14,425 bases of DNA from contig CBCTCU010000054.1 of NCBI GenBank assembly GCA_965145485.1, positions 1 through 14,425 of the forward strand. The letters run 5' to 3'. This document shows, in pieces, positions 7,033-13,838 of this stretch. The notes under the pieces are model-generated. The model ran no database searches, had not been told where the DNA came from, and was given only the letters and a program-made list of their open reading frames with translations. The number at the start of each line of letters is the position of its first letter. The first letter of the stretch is position 1. A program made the translations under genes and the position numbers. The stretch comes from CABQCM01 sp965145485. Its GTDB lineage: Bacteria; Bacillota; Clostridia; Oscillospirales; Acutalibacteraceae.

Positions 7033-7839
7033 AAACTTGCCTTTACCACCGCCGGTTGCCCCGGCTGGACCTTTGATGAAATATTTGCCGCCGCCACCGA
7101 CCTTTCCATGGACGGCATTGAAATCCGCGGCGTGGGGGACGAAATGTACGCCCCCGATTGCGCCTGCTTCTCCCCCGCCGAACGGGGAAAAACCATGGAA
7201 CGCATGAAAAAAGCCAACATGATTTTCCCGGCCCTGGATTCGGCCGCCGCGCTTGGCGTGCCGGGCGGCAGGGACGCGGCCGGCATCGAGGCGCGCGCCT
7301 ACGTCGACCTCGCCGCCGCGCTGAGCACCCCCTATGTCCGGGTCATGGTCACCCCGCGGGCCGAGCCCACCCCCGCCGACCTCGACCTTTGCCTGGAAAA
7401 TTACCGCGCTTTGTGCGCGTACGCCGCCGATAAGGGCGTGACCCCCCTGCTTGAGACCAACGGCGTTTTCGCCGACTCGGCCACCCTTGCCACCTTCATG
7501 GAAAAGACGGGCTGCGACAATGCCGGCGTGTTGTGGGATGTGCACCATCCCTTCCGCTATTTCGGCGAGTCTCCCGAGAAAACGGTGGCCAACCTGGGCA
7601 AATACATCCGCCACATCCACGTCAAGGATTCGGTGCTCAAGGACGGCATGCTCCAGTACCGCATGATGGGCTACGGCGACGTGCCCATCCTCGACGCGAT
7701 GAAGGCGCTGCACGCCATCGGCTATGAGGGCATGATTTCCCTCGAGTGGCTCAAGCGCTGGAACCCCGATTTGCAGGAGCCGGGCATCGTTTTCGCCCAC
7801 TACAAAAACTACATGGATTTTATCTTCACCCAGCTTTAA
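7030..7839 (+). CDS. Sugar phosphate isomerase/epimerase-like TIM barrel (AP endonuclease 2 fold)
   Basis: A 269-residue protein of the xylose isomerase-like/AP_endonuc_2 superfamily. These metal-dependent TIM barrels usually isomerise or epimerise sugars, keto-sugars or inositol derivatives. The putative metal ligands sit on the expected strands: Glu142 (LLETNG), Asp170 with His172/His173 (LWDVHHPF), His197 (HIHVKDS) and Glu239 (ISLEWLKRW). GYGDVP (214-219) is a usual substrate-side motif. The start MKLAFTTAGCPGW is the normal family beginning. Upstream in-frame ATGs (6916, 7000, 7018) would add residues with no family counterpart. Translation initiation appears to use the hairpin-spaced SD described separately. 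The next gene is a cupin resembling phosphomannose isomerase, which supports a role in carbohydrate interconversion. The substrate is unknown. A DNA-repair endonuclease IV is unlikely, because its extra histidine ligands are not seen. Confidence 0.85.
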   Translation: MKLAFTTAGCPGWTFDEIFAAATDLSMDGIEIRGVGDEMYAPDCACFSPAERGKTMERMKKANMIFPALDSAAALGVPGGRDAAGIEARAYVDLAAALSTPYVRVMVTPRAEPTPADLDLCLENYRALCAYAADKGVTPLLETNGVFADSATLATFMEKTGCDNAGVLWDVHHPFRYFGESPEKTVANLGKYIRHIHVKDSVLKDGMLQYRMMGYGDVPILDAMKALHAIGYEGMISLEWLKRWNPDLQEPGIVFAHYKNYMDFIFTQL

Positions 7840-7848
7840 AAAGGAACC

Positions 7849-7881
7849 GGCCGGCGGCGCGATTCGCCCCGCCAGCCGGCC
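7849..7881 (+). terminator. GC hairpin after the isomerase gene, no T-tract
   Basis: GGCCGGC-GGCG (7849-7859) pairs with CGCC-A-GCCGGCC (7870-7881), 11 pairs with one bulged A and a 10-base loop. It begins nine bases after the stop. There is no T-tract, so readthrough into the cupin gene is plausible. Confidence 0.4.
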
Positions 7882-7882
7882 T

Positions 7883-7960
7883 GGGAAGGGCCGCCCCTCT
7901 TCCCCCGTGGGGGAGCGGGCGGATTCCGGCCCACCATACACCATACATTGGGAAGAGGGG
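7883..7960 (+). promoter_or_regulatory. Candidate SD-sequestering switch before the cupin gene
   Basis: CCCCTCTTCCC (7894-7904) is perfectly complementary over 11 bases to GGGAAGAGGGG (7950-7960), which contains the SD of the gene at 7967. The same pyrimidine tract can instead pair with GGGAAG (7883-7888) just upstream, which would free the SD. Between the two arms lie two small hairpins (CCCC/GGGG near 7903-7912 and GGGC/GCCC near 7917-7932) and a tandem CACCATA repeat. The layout is that of a translational on/off switch, though no ligand-binding domain is recognised. Confidence 0.45.
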
Positions 7961-7966
7961 ATTTTT

Positions 7967-9169
7967 ATGGCAGACAAGCAGACCTTAAGCAACATCCTCG
8001 CACAGGGGCAGGGGATCCTGCGCCTGATGCCGGTCTTTGTGCCCCGCCGCTTTGGTACGGCCGGGCGGAGGCTCCGGCTGCATCCGGACGATTACTTTGC
8101 CCTGGGCACCGCCCGCGGCTCGATCAAGGAGCGGTGGTTTTCCTCCATCATCGCCGCTATGAACGGGCCGGAGGCCGCCCCCGACGAGGGGATGAGCTAT
8201 GTCGACCTTTTCGACGAGGGCATGGAAAGAATCTCGCTCAAGGAATTTGTCGAAACGCTGGGGGAGGCGCTTTTGGGCGAGCGGATGATGGAGCGCTACG
8301 GCACCTGGCCGATGTATTCCAAGTTTTTCGACTACGAGGGGCCGCTGTTCCACCACCTCCACCTCGATTTTGAGGCGGCCGCCCGGGTGGGCCGGCTGGG
8401 CAAGCCCGAGGCTTACTACTATCCCCCTCAGATGAACAACGTCGCCGGCAATTCTCCCTACACCTATTTCGGTTTCTCTCCCGAGGTCACCCGGGAAGAG
8501 GTGCGCGAGCGGCTGGAGGGCTATGAGCTCAGGGATACCCGCATCACCGAGCTCTCCCGCGCCTACCGCATCCAGCTCGGCACCGGCTGGTATACCCCGC
8601 CCGGGGTGGTGCATGCCCCCGGCTCCTACCTGACCTACGAGCCGCAGTGGAATTCCGACGTCAATTCGGTATACGAAAACGTGGTGCAAAACGAGATATA
8701 CCCCTACGATATGCTCAGCGAGAACTGCCCGGAGGACAAAAAGCGCGACCTCGACTACATCCTCGACCTGATGGATTGGGAGAAAAACGTCGACCCCGAC
8801 TACCGCAAGCACTACTTCCGCCCGCCGGTGGTGTATACCCAGGACGAAACCATGACCGAAAAGTGGATTGTCTACGGCAACCCCTACATCGCCGCCAGGG
8901 AGCTGACCGTCGCCCCCGGCTGCGAGGTAACGGTGTCCGACGAGACCCCTTACGGCTGCATCCTGGTACAGGGCCACGGCGCCATCAACGGCCGCCCCTG
9001 CGAGGCGGCCGGCACCCTGCGCTTTGGCCAGCGCAGCGCCGACGAGTGGTTTGTTTCCTATGCGGCGGCCAGCGCCGGCGTCACGGTGCGCAACGACAGC
9101 CCCTGCGAGCCGCTGGTCATGCTCAAGCATTTCCCCTATTACAACGGCGTGCCGGGCGTCGAGGAATAA
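7967..9169 (+). CDS. Bicupin, phosphomannose isomerase-like protein
   Basis: A 400-residue soluble protein with features of class I mannose-6-phosphate isomerase/cupin enzymes. The segment GPLFHHLHLD (125-134) followed by GKPEAYYYPP (145-154) resembles the PMI metal site, in which an H-x-H pair is followed by a GK[TP]E motif. TPPGVVHAPG (210-219) supplies the later cupin histidine, His216. A second beta-rich region, about 300-390 (ELTVAPGCEVTVSDETPYGCILVQGHG), looks like the C-terminal cupin half. I chose ATG 7967 because GAGGGG lies about six bases upstream; the in-frame ATG at 7907 lies inside the hairpin region and would add residues without cupin character. It follows the TIM-barrel gene by 127 bases, and the two probably act in the same sugar pathway. 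Real PMI activity is unproven: similarity is limited to motifs and the family is often annotated as hypothetical. Confidence 0.75.
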   Translation: MADKQTLSNILAQGQGILRLMPVFVPRRFGTAGRRLRLHPDDYFALGTARGSIKERWFSSIIAAMNGPEAAPDEGMSYVDLFDEGMERISLKEFVETLGEALLGERMMERYGTWPMYSKFFDYEGPLFHHLHLDFEAAARVGRLGKPEAYYYPPQMNNVAGNSPYTYFGFSPEVTREEVRERLEGYELRDTRITELSRAYRIQLGTGWYTPPGVVHAPGSYLTYEPQWNSDVNSVYENVVQNEIYPYDMLSENCPEDKKRDLDYILDLMDWEKNVDPDYRKHYFRPPVVYTQDETMTEKWIVYGNPYIAARELTVAPGCEVTVSDETPYGCILVQGHGAINGRPCEAAGTLRFGQRSADEWFVSYAAASAGVTVRNDSPCEPLVMLKHFPYYNGVPGVEE

Positions 9170-9184
9170 CGCCGATACAAAACG

Positions 9185-9230
9185 AGGGCCGGCTTTGCCA
9201 CACCCATTTGCGGGGGAGGGGGCCGGCCTT
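9185..9230 (+). terminator. Terminator-like GC hairpin after the cupin gene
   Basis: AGGGCCGGC (9185-9193) pairs with GCCGGCCTT (9222-9230), nine pairs including one G-T wobble, with a 28-base loop. Only a weak pyrimidine tail follows. It starts 15 bases after the cupin stop. Confidence 0.35.
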
Positions 9231-9598
9231 CTGCAAGCCGGTTTCCCCGCCATGTGGGAAGGATAGCGGCCGTCGCTTCCTGCGGGCCGTGTAGCGGCAT
9301 GCCCTTCCCCCCTCTCGCAACGGCGGACGAAATCCGCACTGGACGGTAGCCGTTGCCTTTGTGTACCGGGTGAAGGGTTGCCTTATCCGCTCTGGCGGTG
9401 GGGAAAGCCGGAGGTGATGCGAGGCGCTGTCCGATGTGCGCCGCTCTGGCAGTGGGGGGCTTTACTCCTGGGCGCGAACCGGGGGCGGCGAAACCGCTGG
9501 CTTCCCGCCGCAGGCAGCCAAATGCCGCCATACGGAAAAATACGCAACGAACTACCCGCCGACCGGCGTTAACCCGCGATCGAAAGGAATGACATAAA
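9231..9598 (+). other. Gap with one strong stem and a short direct repeat
   Basis: No credible gene is seen in this 368-base stretch. GCAACGGC (9317-9324) and GCCGTTGC (9349-9356) form a perfect eight-pair stem around a smaller GGA/TCC hairpin. CCGCTCTGGCGGTGGGG (9387-9403) recurs at 9441-9457 with one mismatch. A 52-codon frame from ATG 9418 to the TAA at 9571-9573 has GGAGG only about three bases away and an Arg/Trp-rich composition, so I do not call it. I find no convincing promoter for the following gene. Confidence 0.5.
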
Positions 9599-10795
9599 AT
9601 GCGCTTGAAAGTGGCTTTGCTCAACGACTCCTTCCCGCCCACCATCGACGGCGTGGCCAATACCACCCTGAGCTATGCCCGCGTACTCACCCAAAATCAC
9701 AACTGCGAGAGCGTGGTGGTTACCCCGAAATACCCGGGTGTTGTTGACAACTACCCCTTTGCCGTTTACCGTTATCGTTCGGTGCGTACGCCGCAGAAAA
9801 TCGGATATCGCGCCGGTGATCCCATCAATCCTTTCGCCATCAAGCAGCTTCGGCAAATGAGGTTTGATCTGGTGCACGTCCACTGCCCCTTTGTTTCGGC
9901 TCTCATCGGCAACGAAATGGTGGTGGGGCGGCGCCGGCGTGCCCCGGTCATCTTTACCTATCACACCAAGTTCGGCATCGATATCGATAACCGGTTTAAG
10001 GGGGAGGCGTTCCGCGCCATCGCCAAAAAATTTGTGCTGCAAAACATCTACCGCTCGGACGAGGTCTGGGTGGTGTCCGAAGGGGCGGGGCGCGATCTGC
10101 GCGCCTTAGGCTATGAGGGCGGCATGCGGGTGATGCAAAACGGCACCGATTTTCCCCGCGTGACCCTGACGCACGAGCAGCTTGAGCGGTTCCATCACGA
10201 GCACAATATGACCGATGAGAATTTGATGCTGCTCTTTGTCGGCCGTATGATGTGGTATAAAAACATCCGGCTGATCCTCGACGGGCTGGCCATTGCGCGG
10301 GCCGCGGGCCTGCGGTTTTCGATGTATTTTGTGGGGGACGGCTACGACCTGCCCGATATTGAGCGGTATTCCCGCCAGCTCGGTCTTTCGGGCTGTGTTT
10401 ATTTTACTGGCAAGATCACCGACCGGGAGAAGCTGAAAACCTACTTTGGGCGCAGCAACCTGTTTCTGTTCCCCTCGACCTATGACACCTCCGGCCTCGT
10501 CGTCAAGGAGGCCGCCGCCTGCGATACCCCCAGCCTGCTTGTGCGGGGAAGCTGCGCGGCCGAGGGGGTGACCGACGGGCGAAACGGCTTTTTGTGCGAA
10601 GAGACGGCCGAGGATTTTGCCCGGGTGCTCATGGCAAGCGTGGCCGACCGGCAGAAGCTCGCGGAGGTTGGCATCGGCGCGTCGCGGGAGGTTTATCTGT
10701 CGTGGGAGGACGCCATCGATCAGGCCTACCGCCGTTATGTCGAGGTGGTCGAGGCGTGGCCCTATCCCCTGCCCTACCGCAAGAGGATGGATTAA
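9599..10795 (+). CDS. GT4-family glycosyltransferase
   Basis: A 398-residue GT-B fold enzyme of family GT4. It transfers a sugar from a nucleotide-sugar donor to a lipid, polysaccharide or other acceptor, probably at the cytoplasmic membrane face. The N-terminal domain begins MRLKVALLNDSFPPTIDGVANT with the glycine-containing acceptor loop, followed by DLVHVHCP (90-97) and FTYHTKFG (119-126). The C-terminal donor domain has LLFVGRMMWYKN (211-222), FVGDGYD (244-250) and FPSTYDTSGLVVKEAAACDTP (291-311). In the last motif the usual E-x7-E pair is D296-x7-E304. The layout resembles diacylglycerol glucosyltransferases and related Firmicutes enzymes, but the acceptor cannot be assigned. AAAGGA lies about ten bases before the ATG. 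No membrane segment or signal peptide is visible. Neighbours are unrelated, so it appears to be a single-gene unit. Confidence 0.9.
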   Translation: MRLKVALLNDSFPPTIDGVANTTLSYARVLTQNHNCESVVVTPKYPGVVDNYPFAVYRYRSVRTPQKIGYRAGDPINPFAIKQLRQMRFDLVHVHCPFVSALIGNEMVVGRRRRAPVIFTYHTKFGIDIDNRFKGEAFRAIAKKFVLQNIYRSDEVWVVSEGAGRDLRALGYEGGMRVMQNGTDFPRVTLTHEQLERFHHEHNMTDENLMLLFVGRMMWYKNIRLILDGLAIARAAGLRFSMYFVGDGYDLPDIERYSRQLGLSGCVYFTGKITDREKLKTYFGRSNLFLFPSTYDTSGLVVKEAAACDTPSLLVRGSCAAEGVTDGRNGFLCEETAEDFARVLMASVADRQKLAEVGIGASREVYLSWEDAIDQAYRRYVEVVEAWPYPLPYRKRMD

Positions 10796-10830
10796 TCCTT
10801 TGTTCACCAAACATTTTGGATTTTGTGGTA

Positions 10831-10852
10831 TCCTAGCCTCAATGGGCTAGGA
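10831..10852 (+). terminator. Perfect 8-pair inverted repeat after the glycosyltransferase gene
   Basis: TCCTAGCC (10831-10838) and GGCTAGGA (10845-10852) form a perfect eight-pair stem around TCAATG, 35 bases after the stop. AGGAGG (10849-10854) is partly inside the 3' arm. No T-tract follows. It may be a 3'-end hairpin of the glycosyltransferase mRNA or a relic of the leader belonging to the duplicated cca fragment just downstream. Confidence 0.35.
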
Positions 10853-10878
10853 GGATTTGGGGTTTCGCAAAGCCTTCT

Positions 10879-10976
10879 GCCCCGGCCGGGCTGCTCCGCC
10901 GCCTGGAGGAGGCCGGGTATGAGGCTTGCGTGGCAGAGGTTGCGTGCGCGGCAGCCTGCGCGGGGCCGCCTGACGA
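10879..10976 (+). pseudogene. Decayed duplicate of the 5' part of cca
   Basis: These 98 bases match 11177-11277, codons 10-43 of cca. The first 49 bases (10879-10927 against 11177-11225) are identical. The rest differs by about seven substitutions and two short deletions, of one and two bases. In the cca frame it reads PAGLLRRLEEAGYEA like the intact protein, then loses the catalytic VVGGCVRD motif and meets TAA at 10984. No ATG start is in frame, although AGGAGG occurs 25 bases before the match. It is a remnant of local duplication and not functional as an enzyme. Confidence 0.8.
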
Positions 10977-11149
10977 GGGCATGTAAAAAGCTTGGGGCGT
11001 GGTTTGGCTTTTTATGACGTCCAAACGGGGCGAAGCCGGCGACGGCGTGCGGCTTTTGCCTTCCCATTTGGAAATTTTTTCGTCCCGGCAAACCTGCTGG
11101 AATCCGCACCGCAAAGCCCGCAGCGTTTGATAACGTCAGGAGGGGGAGC
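10977..11149 (+). other. Spacer between the cca fragment and cca
   Basis: No gene is seen. AAGCCG/CGGCTT followed by TT (about 11034-11058) is a weak terminator-like hairpin. GTTTGG/CCAAAC (about 11002-11026) is a second inverted repeat. The last 12 bases contain the cca SD, AGGAGGGGG. Confidence 0.4.
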
Positions 11150-12544
11150 ATGCAGCCGACAATTTCCATACCGCCCGCCCCGGCCGGGCTGCTCCGCCGC
11201 CTGGAGGAGGCCGGGTATGAGGCTTACGTGGTGGGCGGCTGCGTTCGCGACAGCCTGCGCGGGGCGTCGCCTGACGATTGGGATATCTGCACCAGCGCCC
11301 GGCCGGAGCAGACGGCGGCGTGTTTTTCGCACGAGCGGGTTGTCCCTACCGGCGTCGATCACGGGACGGTGACGGTGGTCCTCGATGGGGTGGGGTACGA
11401 AATCACCACCTTCCGCACCGAGGGGGGCTATGCCGATCACCGCCATCCCGACCGGGTGGAATTTGTCGCCTCGGTGACCGACGACCTCTCCCGCCGCGAT
11501 TTTACGGTCAACGCGATGGCCTACCATCCCCAGCGGGGATTGCGCGATCCCTTTGGGGGGAGGGAGGATCTCTCCCGCCGCACGATACGGTGCGTGGGAT
11601 GCCCCGAGGAGCGGTTTGAGGAGGACGCGTTGCGTATTTTGCGTGCGCTGCGCTTTGCCTCCCAGCTTGATTTTTCCCTCGAAGAGGAAACCGCCCGGGC
11701 GGTGCGGGCGATGGCCCCGGCGCTTTGCACCCTGCCGGGGGAGCGTGTGGGGAGCGAGCTGAAAAAGCTCCTTTGCGGCCCCGGCGCCGGGAGGGTGCTC
11801 ATGGATTTCTGGCCGGTTTTTGGCTGCATGATCCCCGACCTCAGGCCTTTGGAGGGCGCGCCGCAGGACAACCCCCATCACTGCTACAACATGGACCGGC
11901 ACACGGCCGAGGCGGTGGGTTTTGCGCCGCCCGTACCGGCGGTGCGGCTGTGCATGCTCTTTCACGATATTGCCAAGCCGCGTTGCCGCACGACCGATGC
12001 CCATGGCGTCGGGCATTACAAGGGGCACCCGGCCCGGTCGGCCGAGATGGCGGAGCATTGGCTCAAAGCGCTGCGTTTCGACCGGGCGACGATCGATCGG
12101 GTGTGCCTGCTCATCCGCTATCATGACGAGCGCTTTGACCCCGGTACGGTGGGGGTGAAGCAGATGCTTGGCCTGTTGGGCCCGCAGGCGCTCGAGCAGC
12201 TTTTGTGGGTGCAGCGGGCCGATACCCTGGCCAAGGGAAACGGCCGGGGGGCGGCCGCCGCCATCCGGCGCATCGACGCGGCCCTGGCTGAGAGGGAACG
12301 CATTCTCCGGGAGGGGGAGTGCTATTCTCTCGCCGGGCTGGCTGTCAGCGGGGGCGACCTTCTGCGCGCCGGGCTGCGCTCTGGCCCGGGGGTGGGCCGC
12401 TGCCTTCACCGCCTGCTCGATCAGGTGATCGCGGGGGTGCTTCCCAATCAAAAAGAAGCCCTGATGGGGTATTTCCGCGACCAGCTCCTGCCGCAGGAGG
12501 GGGTTGAGCCTTACCCTCCGGAAAGTCCGCGCAGGGGGCTATGA
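11150..12544 (+). CDS. cca: CCA tRNA nucleotidyltransferase with HD domain
   Basis: A 464-residue class II nucleotidyltransferase that builds or repairs the 3' CCA end of tRNAs from CTP and ATP without a template. The head domain has YVVGGCVRD (26-34), the two metal-binding aspartates in DDWDICTS (Asp43, Asp45), RRDFTVNAMAY (115-125) and IRCVG (146-150). The neck has the base-selecting EDALRILRALRFA motif (158-170). An HD domain follows with LFHDIAKP (270-277), as in many Firmicutes enzymes. Poly(A) polymerase is possible from the head alone, but the EDxxR motif supports CCA addition. The start at 11150 has AGGAGGGGG close upstream. Length is normal. The preceding gap contains a broken copy of codons 10-43. 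The stop overlaps an ATG in the -1 frame, but the ORF starting there has no protein-like character. Confidence 0.95.
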   Translation: MQPTISIPPAPAGLLRRLEEAGYEAYVVGGCVRDSLRGASPDDWDICTSARPEQTAACFSHERVVPTGVDHGTVTVVLDGVGYEITTFRTEGGYADHRHPDRVEFVASVTDDLSRRDFTVNAMAYHPQRGLRDPFGGREDLSRRTIRCVGCPEERFEEDALRILRALRFASQLDFSLEEETARAVRAMAPALCTLPGERVGSELKKLLCGPGAGRVLMDFWPVFGCMIPDLRPLEGAPQDNPHHCYNMDRHTAEAVGFAPPVPAVRLCMLFHDIAKPRCRTTDAHGVGHYKGHPARSAEMAEHWLKALRFDRATIDRVCLLIRYHDERFDPGTVGVKQMLGLLGPQALEQLLWVQRADTLAKGNGRGAAAAIRRIDAALAERERILREGECYSLAGLAVSGGDLLRAGLRSGPGVGRCLHRLLDQVIAGVLPNQKEALMGYFRDQLLPQEGVEPYPPESPRRGL

Positions 12545-12953
12545 ACGGCCGAGCCAGCGCGTTTTGCATGGGCTATCCTCTGAGGGCCGCGTCGGTATCC
12601 CCTGCCGTCTCAACCCCATGTCCCATCCTCCTGCGTGGGGGGCTTGCGCGGCGGGCTACGGCAAAAAAACCGCCGGCCGGGCCAGCAAAACTGCCAATCG
12701 GGGCACCGGCGTCCCGGCCGGCCCGCCGCAACACACTGGCGTGGACTTTGCAGCATGGATGAGGGAAAACGAAGTTACAGGCTGTTAGGCAACCGCACAC
12801 CGGGCCGAGCCCAATATCGCCGCCGTCCGCCTTGGCCCGGCGCCGAAGGTTTTAGAGCGAGGGGAAAGCGAAACCTCGAGTCGAGGGGGCCGCAGGCCGG
12901 ATCATCGCCTTGTCTGTGGCGGCACGATTGCCTTATTATGGCGAGGGAATACC
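12545..12953 (+). other. Hairpin-rich gap after cca, possible noncoding RNA
   Basis: No credible gene. GCCGGCCGGG (12672-12681) pairs perfectly with CCCGGCCGGC (12713-12722), enclosing TGCC/GGCA. CCGGGCCGAG (12800-12809) pairs with CTTGGCCCGG (12831-12840), ten pairs with one G-T. AGGTTT/AAACCT (12847-12876), GGCC-GCA-GGCC (12889-12899) and CGCC/GGCG (about 12906-12922) follow, and the terminator at 12954-12985 closes the series. This could be one structured RNA or simply successive 3'-end hairpins of cca. No known RNA signature is recognised. Confidence 0.35.
12910..12939 (+). promoter_or_regulatory. Possible promoter upstream of the small ORF and membrane protein
   Basis: TTGTCT (12910-12915), an 18-base spacer and TATTAT (12934-12939). 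A transcript from near 12946 would run straight into the terminator at 12954-12985 before reaching the ORF at 13006, which would make the terminator an attenuator. The match is moderate and the region is otherwise GC-rich. Confidence 0.35.
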
Positions 12954-12985
12954 GACGGGCCAGACATACCCCGCCCGTCTTTTCT
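12954..12985 (+). terminator. Intrinsic terminator or attenuator
   Basis: GACGGGC (12954-12960) pairs perfectly with GCCCGTC (12973-12979) across a 12-base loop and is followed by TTTTCT. It ends 20 bases before the 26-codon ORF. It either ends transcripts coming from cca or controls the downstream unit. Confidence 0.6.
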
Positions 12986-13005
12986 GCAAGAAAGGGAAGC
13001 TAAAA

Positions 13006-13086
13006 ATGCCGTGCAGTCAGTGCGGCCAACCCTGCCCGCCGTATGGCGTCGCGACGGCGCAGCCGTTGAAAGGAGTATTTCTATGA
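13006..13086 (+). CDS. Candidate 26-residue Cys-rich small protein or leader peptide
   Basis: The frame encodes MPCSQCGQPCPPYG followed by 12 further residues. Its C-x2-C-x3-C spacing looks like half of a zinc ribbon. AAAGGGAAG (12991-12999) provides an SD about seven bases before the ATG. The TGA stop overlaps the ATG of the membrane protein gene as ATGA (13083-13086), a classic arrangement for translational coupling. It lies directly after an intrinsic terminator or attenuator. It may be a leader peptide, a small metal-binding protein or a chance frame. Such a short ORF is weakly supported without conservation data, but SD plus ATGA overlap plus the Cys pattern make it worth recording. Confidence 0.4.
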   Translation: MPCSQCGQPCPPYGVATAQPLKGVFL

Positions 13087-13838
13087 AACCAAGCCAAACC
13101 GACTCGCAGCTGAGCGAGAAACGGATTCTCGACCGCATCGGGCTATCCCTGCGGGAAGAATACCGGCGCAATGGCGAGAATTGGCGCCACGTGGATGGCC
13201 ATCTCTACCGTCTGTCGAGGGTGCTGTTTTATATTTTTTCGGTTTACGCCTTTTTGCTCGACGGCGCGCATGTGCTGGCGTTGGCGTTGGCGCTTGACAA
13301 TAATTACAACAAGCAGTTGTCCGGCCAGACCACCAGCATTGCCAGCGATGAAAGATACACGGCCAGCATGGGATATTTCCGGCAGAGCCTGGTGATGATG
13401 GTCGTGCTGACCCTGGTCCTGGTGGTGGTTGCCGTGCTTGTTTACAAGCGCCGGCACTTGATCGCCCTGATTCTTTCGGCGGTCAGCTCGGTGCTATCGC
13501 TGGCCATGTACTCCCAGATGATGAGCAGCTCCTATCTCTACATCCGCAATTTTAAGGGGATTTTTACCCTGCTGTATGCTTTTACGGTGCTCATCCCTCT
13601 CATGCTGCTAAGCATGTACCTCATTCAATGGAGAGACGCGCGGCGGGTCAAGGCGGAGTTCCAGCGGTTGACGGCCAAGATATACGGACGGTATTCCACA
13701 ACCGACGGCATCATCACCGCCTCGCAGTGGGAGGAGGCCCTCGCGCAGGAGGCGCAGCGGGAGGAAGCGCCGCCCCCCCTGCCCAAGCGCCGCCACCGCC
13801 GGCATTATGAAGCCGCTCGTAGTGAGGATGAGGGCTGA
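13083..13838 (+). CDS. Four-helix integral membrane protein of unknown function
   Basis: A 251-residue protein I do not recognise. A charged amphipathic N-terminus (1-46) precedes four predicted membrane segments at about 48-71, 102-121, 126-144 and 159-182. The loop between the first two (72-101) is polar, with asparagine, serine and glutamine. The C-terminal 68 residues are hydrophilic, ending in an acidic stretch, a PPPLP turn and a basic KRRHRRH cluster, probably cytoplasmic. No catalytic or transporter signature is visible. The start at 13083 has AAAGGAG about seven bases upstream. An in-frame ATG at 13011 would add 24 residues of non-conserved appearance across the GC hairpin at 13052-13068. 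It overlaps the small Cys ORF by four bases and abuts another short ORF downstream, and a strong terminator closes the group at 14061. Confidence 0.8.
   Translation: MKPSQTDSQLSEKRILDRIGLSLREEYRRNGENWRHVDGHLYRLSRVLFYIFSVYAFLLDGAHVLALALALDNNYNKQLSGQTTSIASDERYTASMGYFRQSLVMMVVLTLVLVVVAVLVYKRRHLIALILSAVSSVLSLAMYSQMMSSSYLYIRNFKGIFTLLYAFTVLIPLMLLSMYLIQWRDARRVKAEFQRLTAKIYGRYSTTDGIITASQWEEALAQEAQREEAPPPLPKRRHRRHYEAARSEDEG

Noticed and set aside
9418..9573. 52-codon frame after GGAGG in the gap before the glycosyltransferase
   Set aside because: SD spacing is only about three bases and the product is Arg/Trp-rich without a recognisable pattern.
12541..12762. 73-codon frame whose ATG overlaps the cca stop, with AGGGGG upstream
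   Set aside because: The product is low-complexity Arg/Pro/Ala typical of GC-rich non-coding DNA, and the frame spans the ten-pair helix at 12672-12722.
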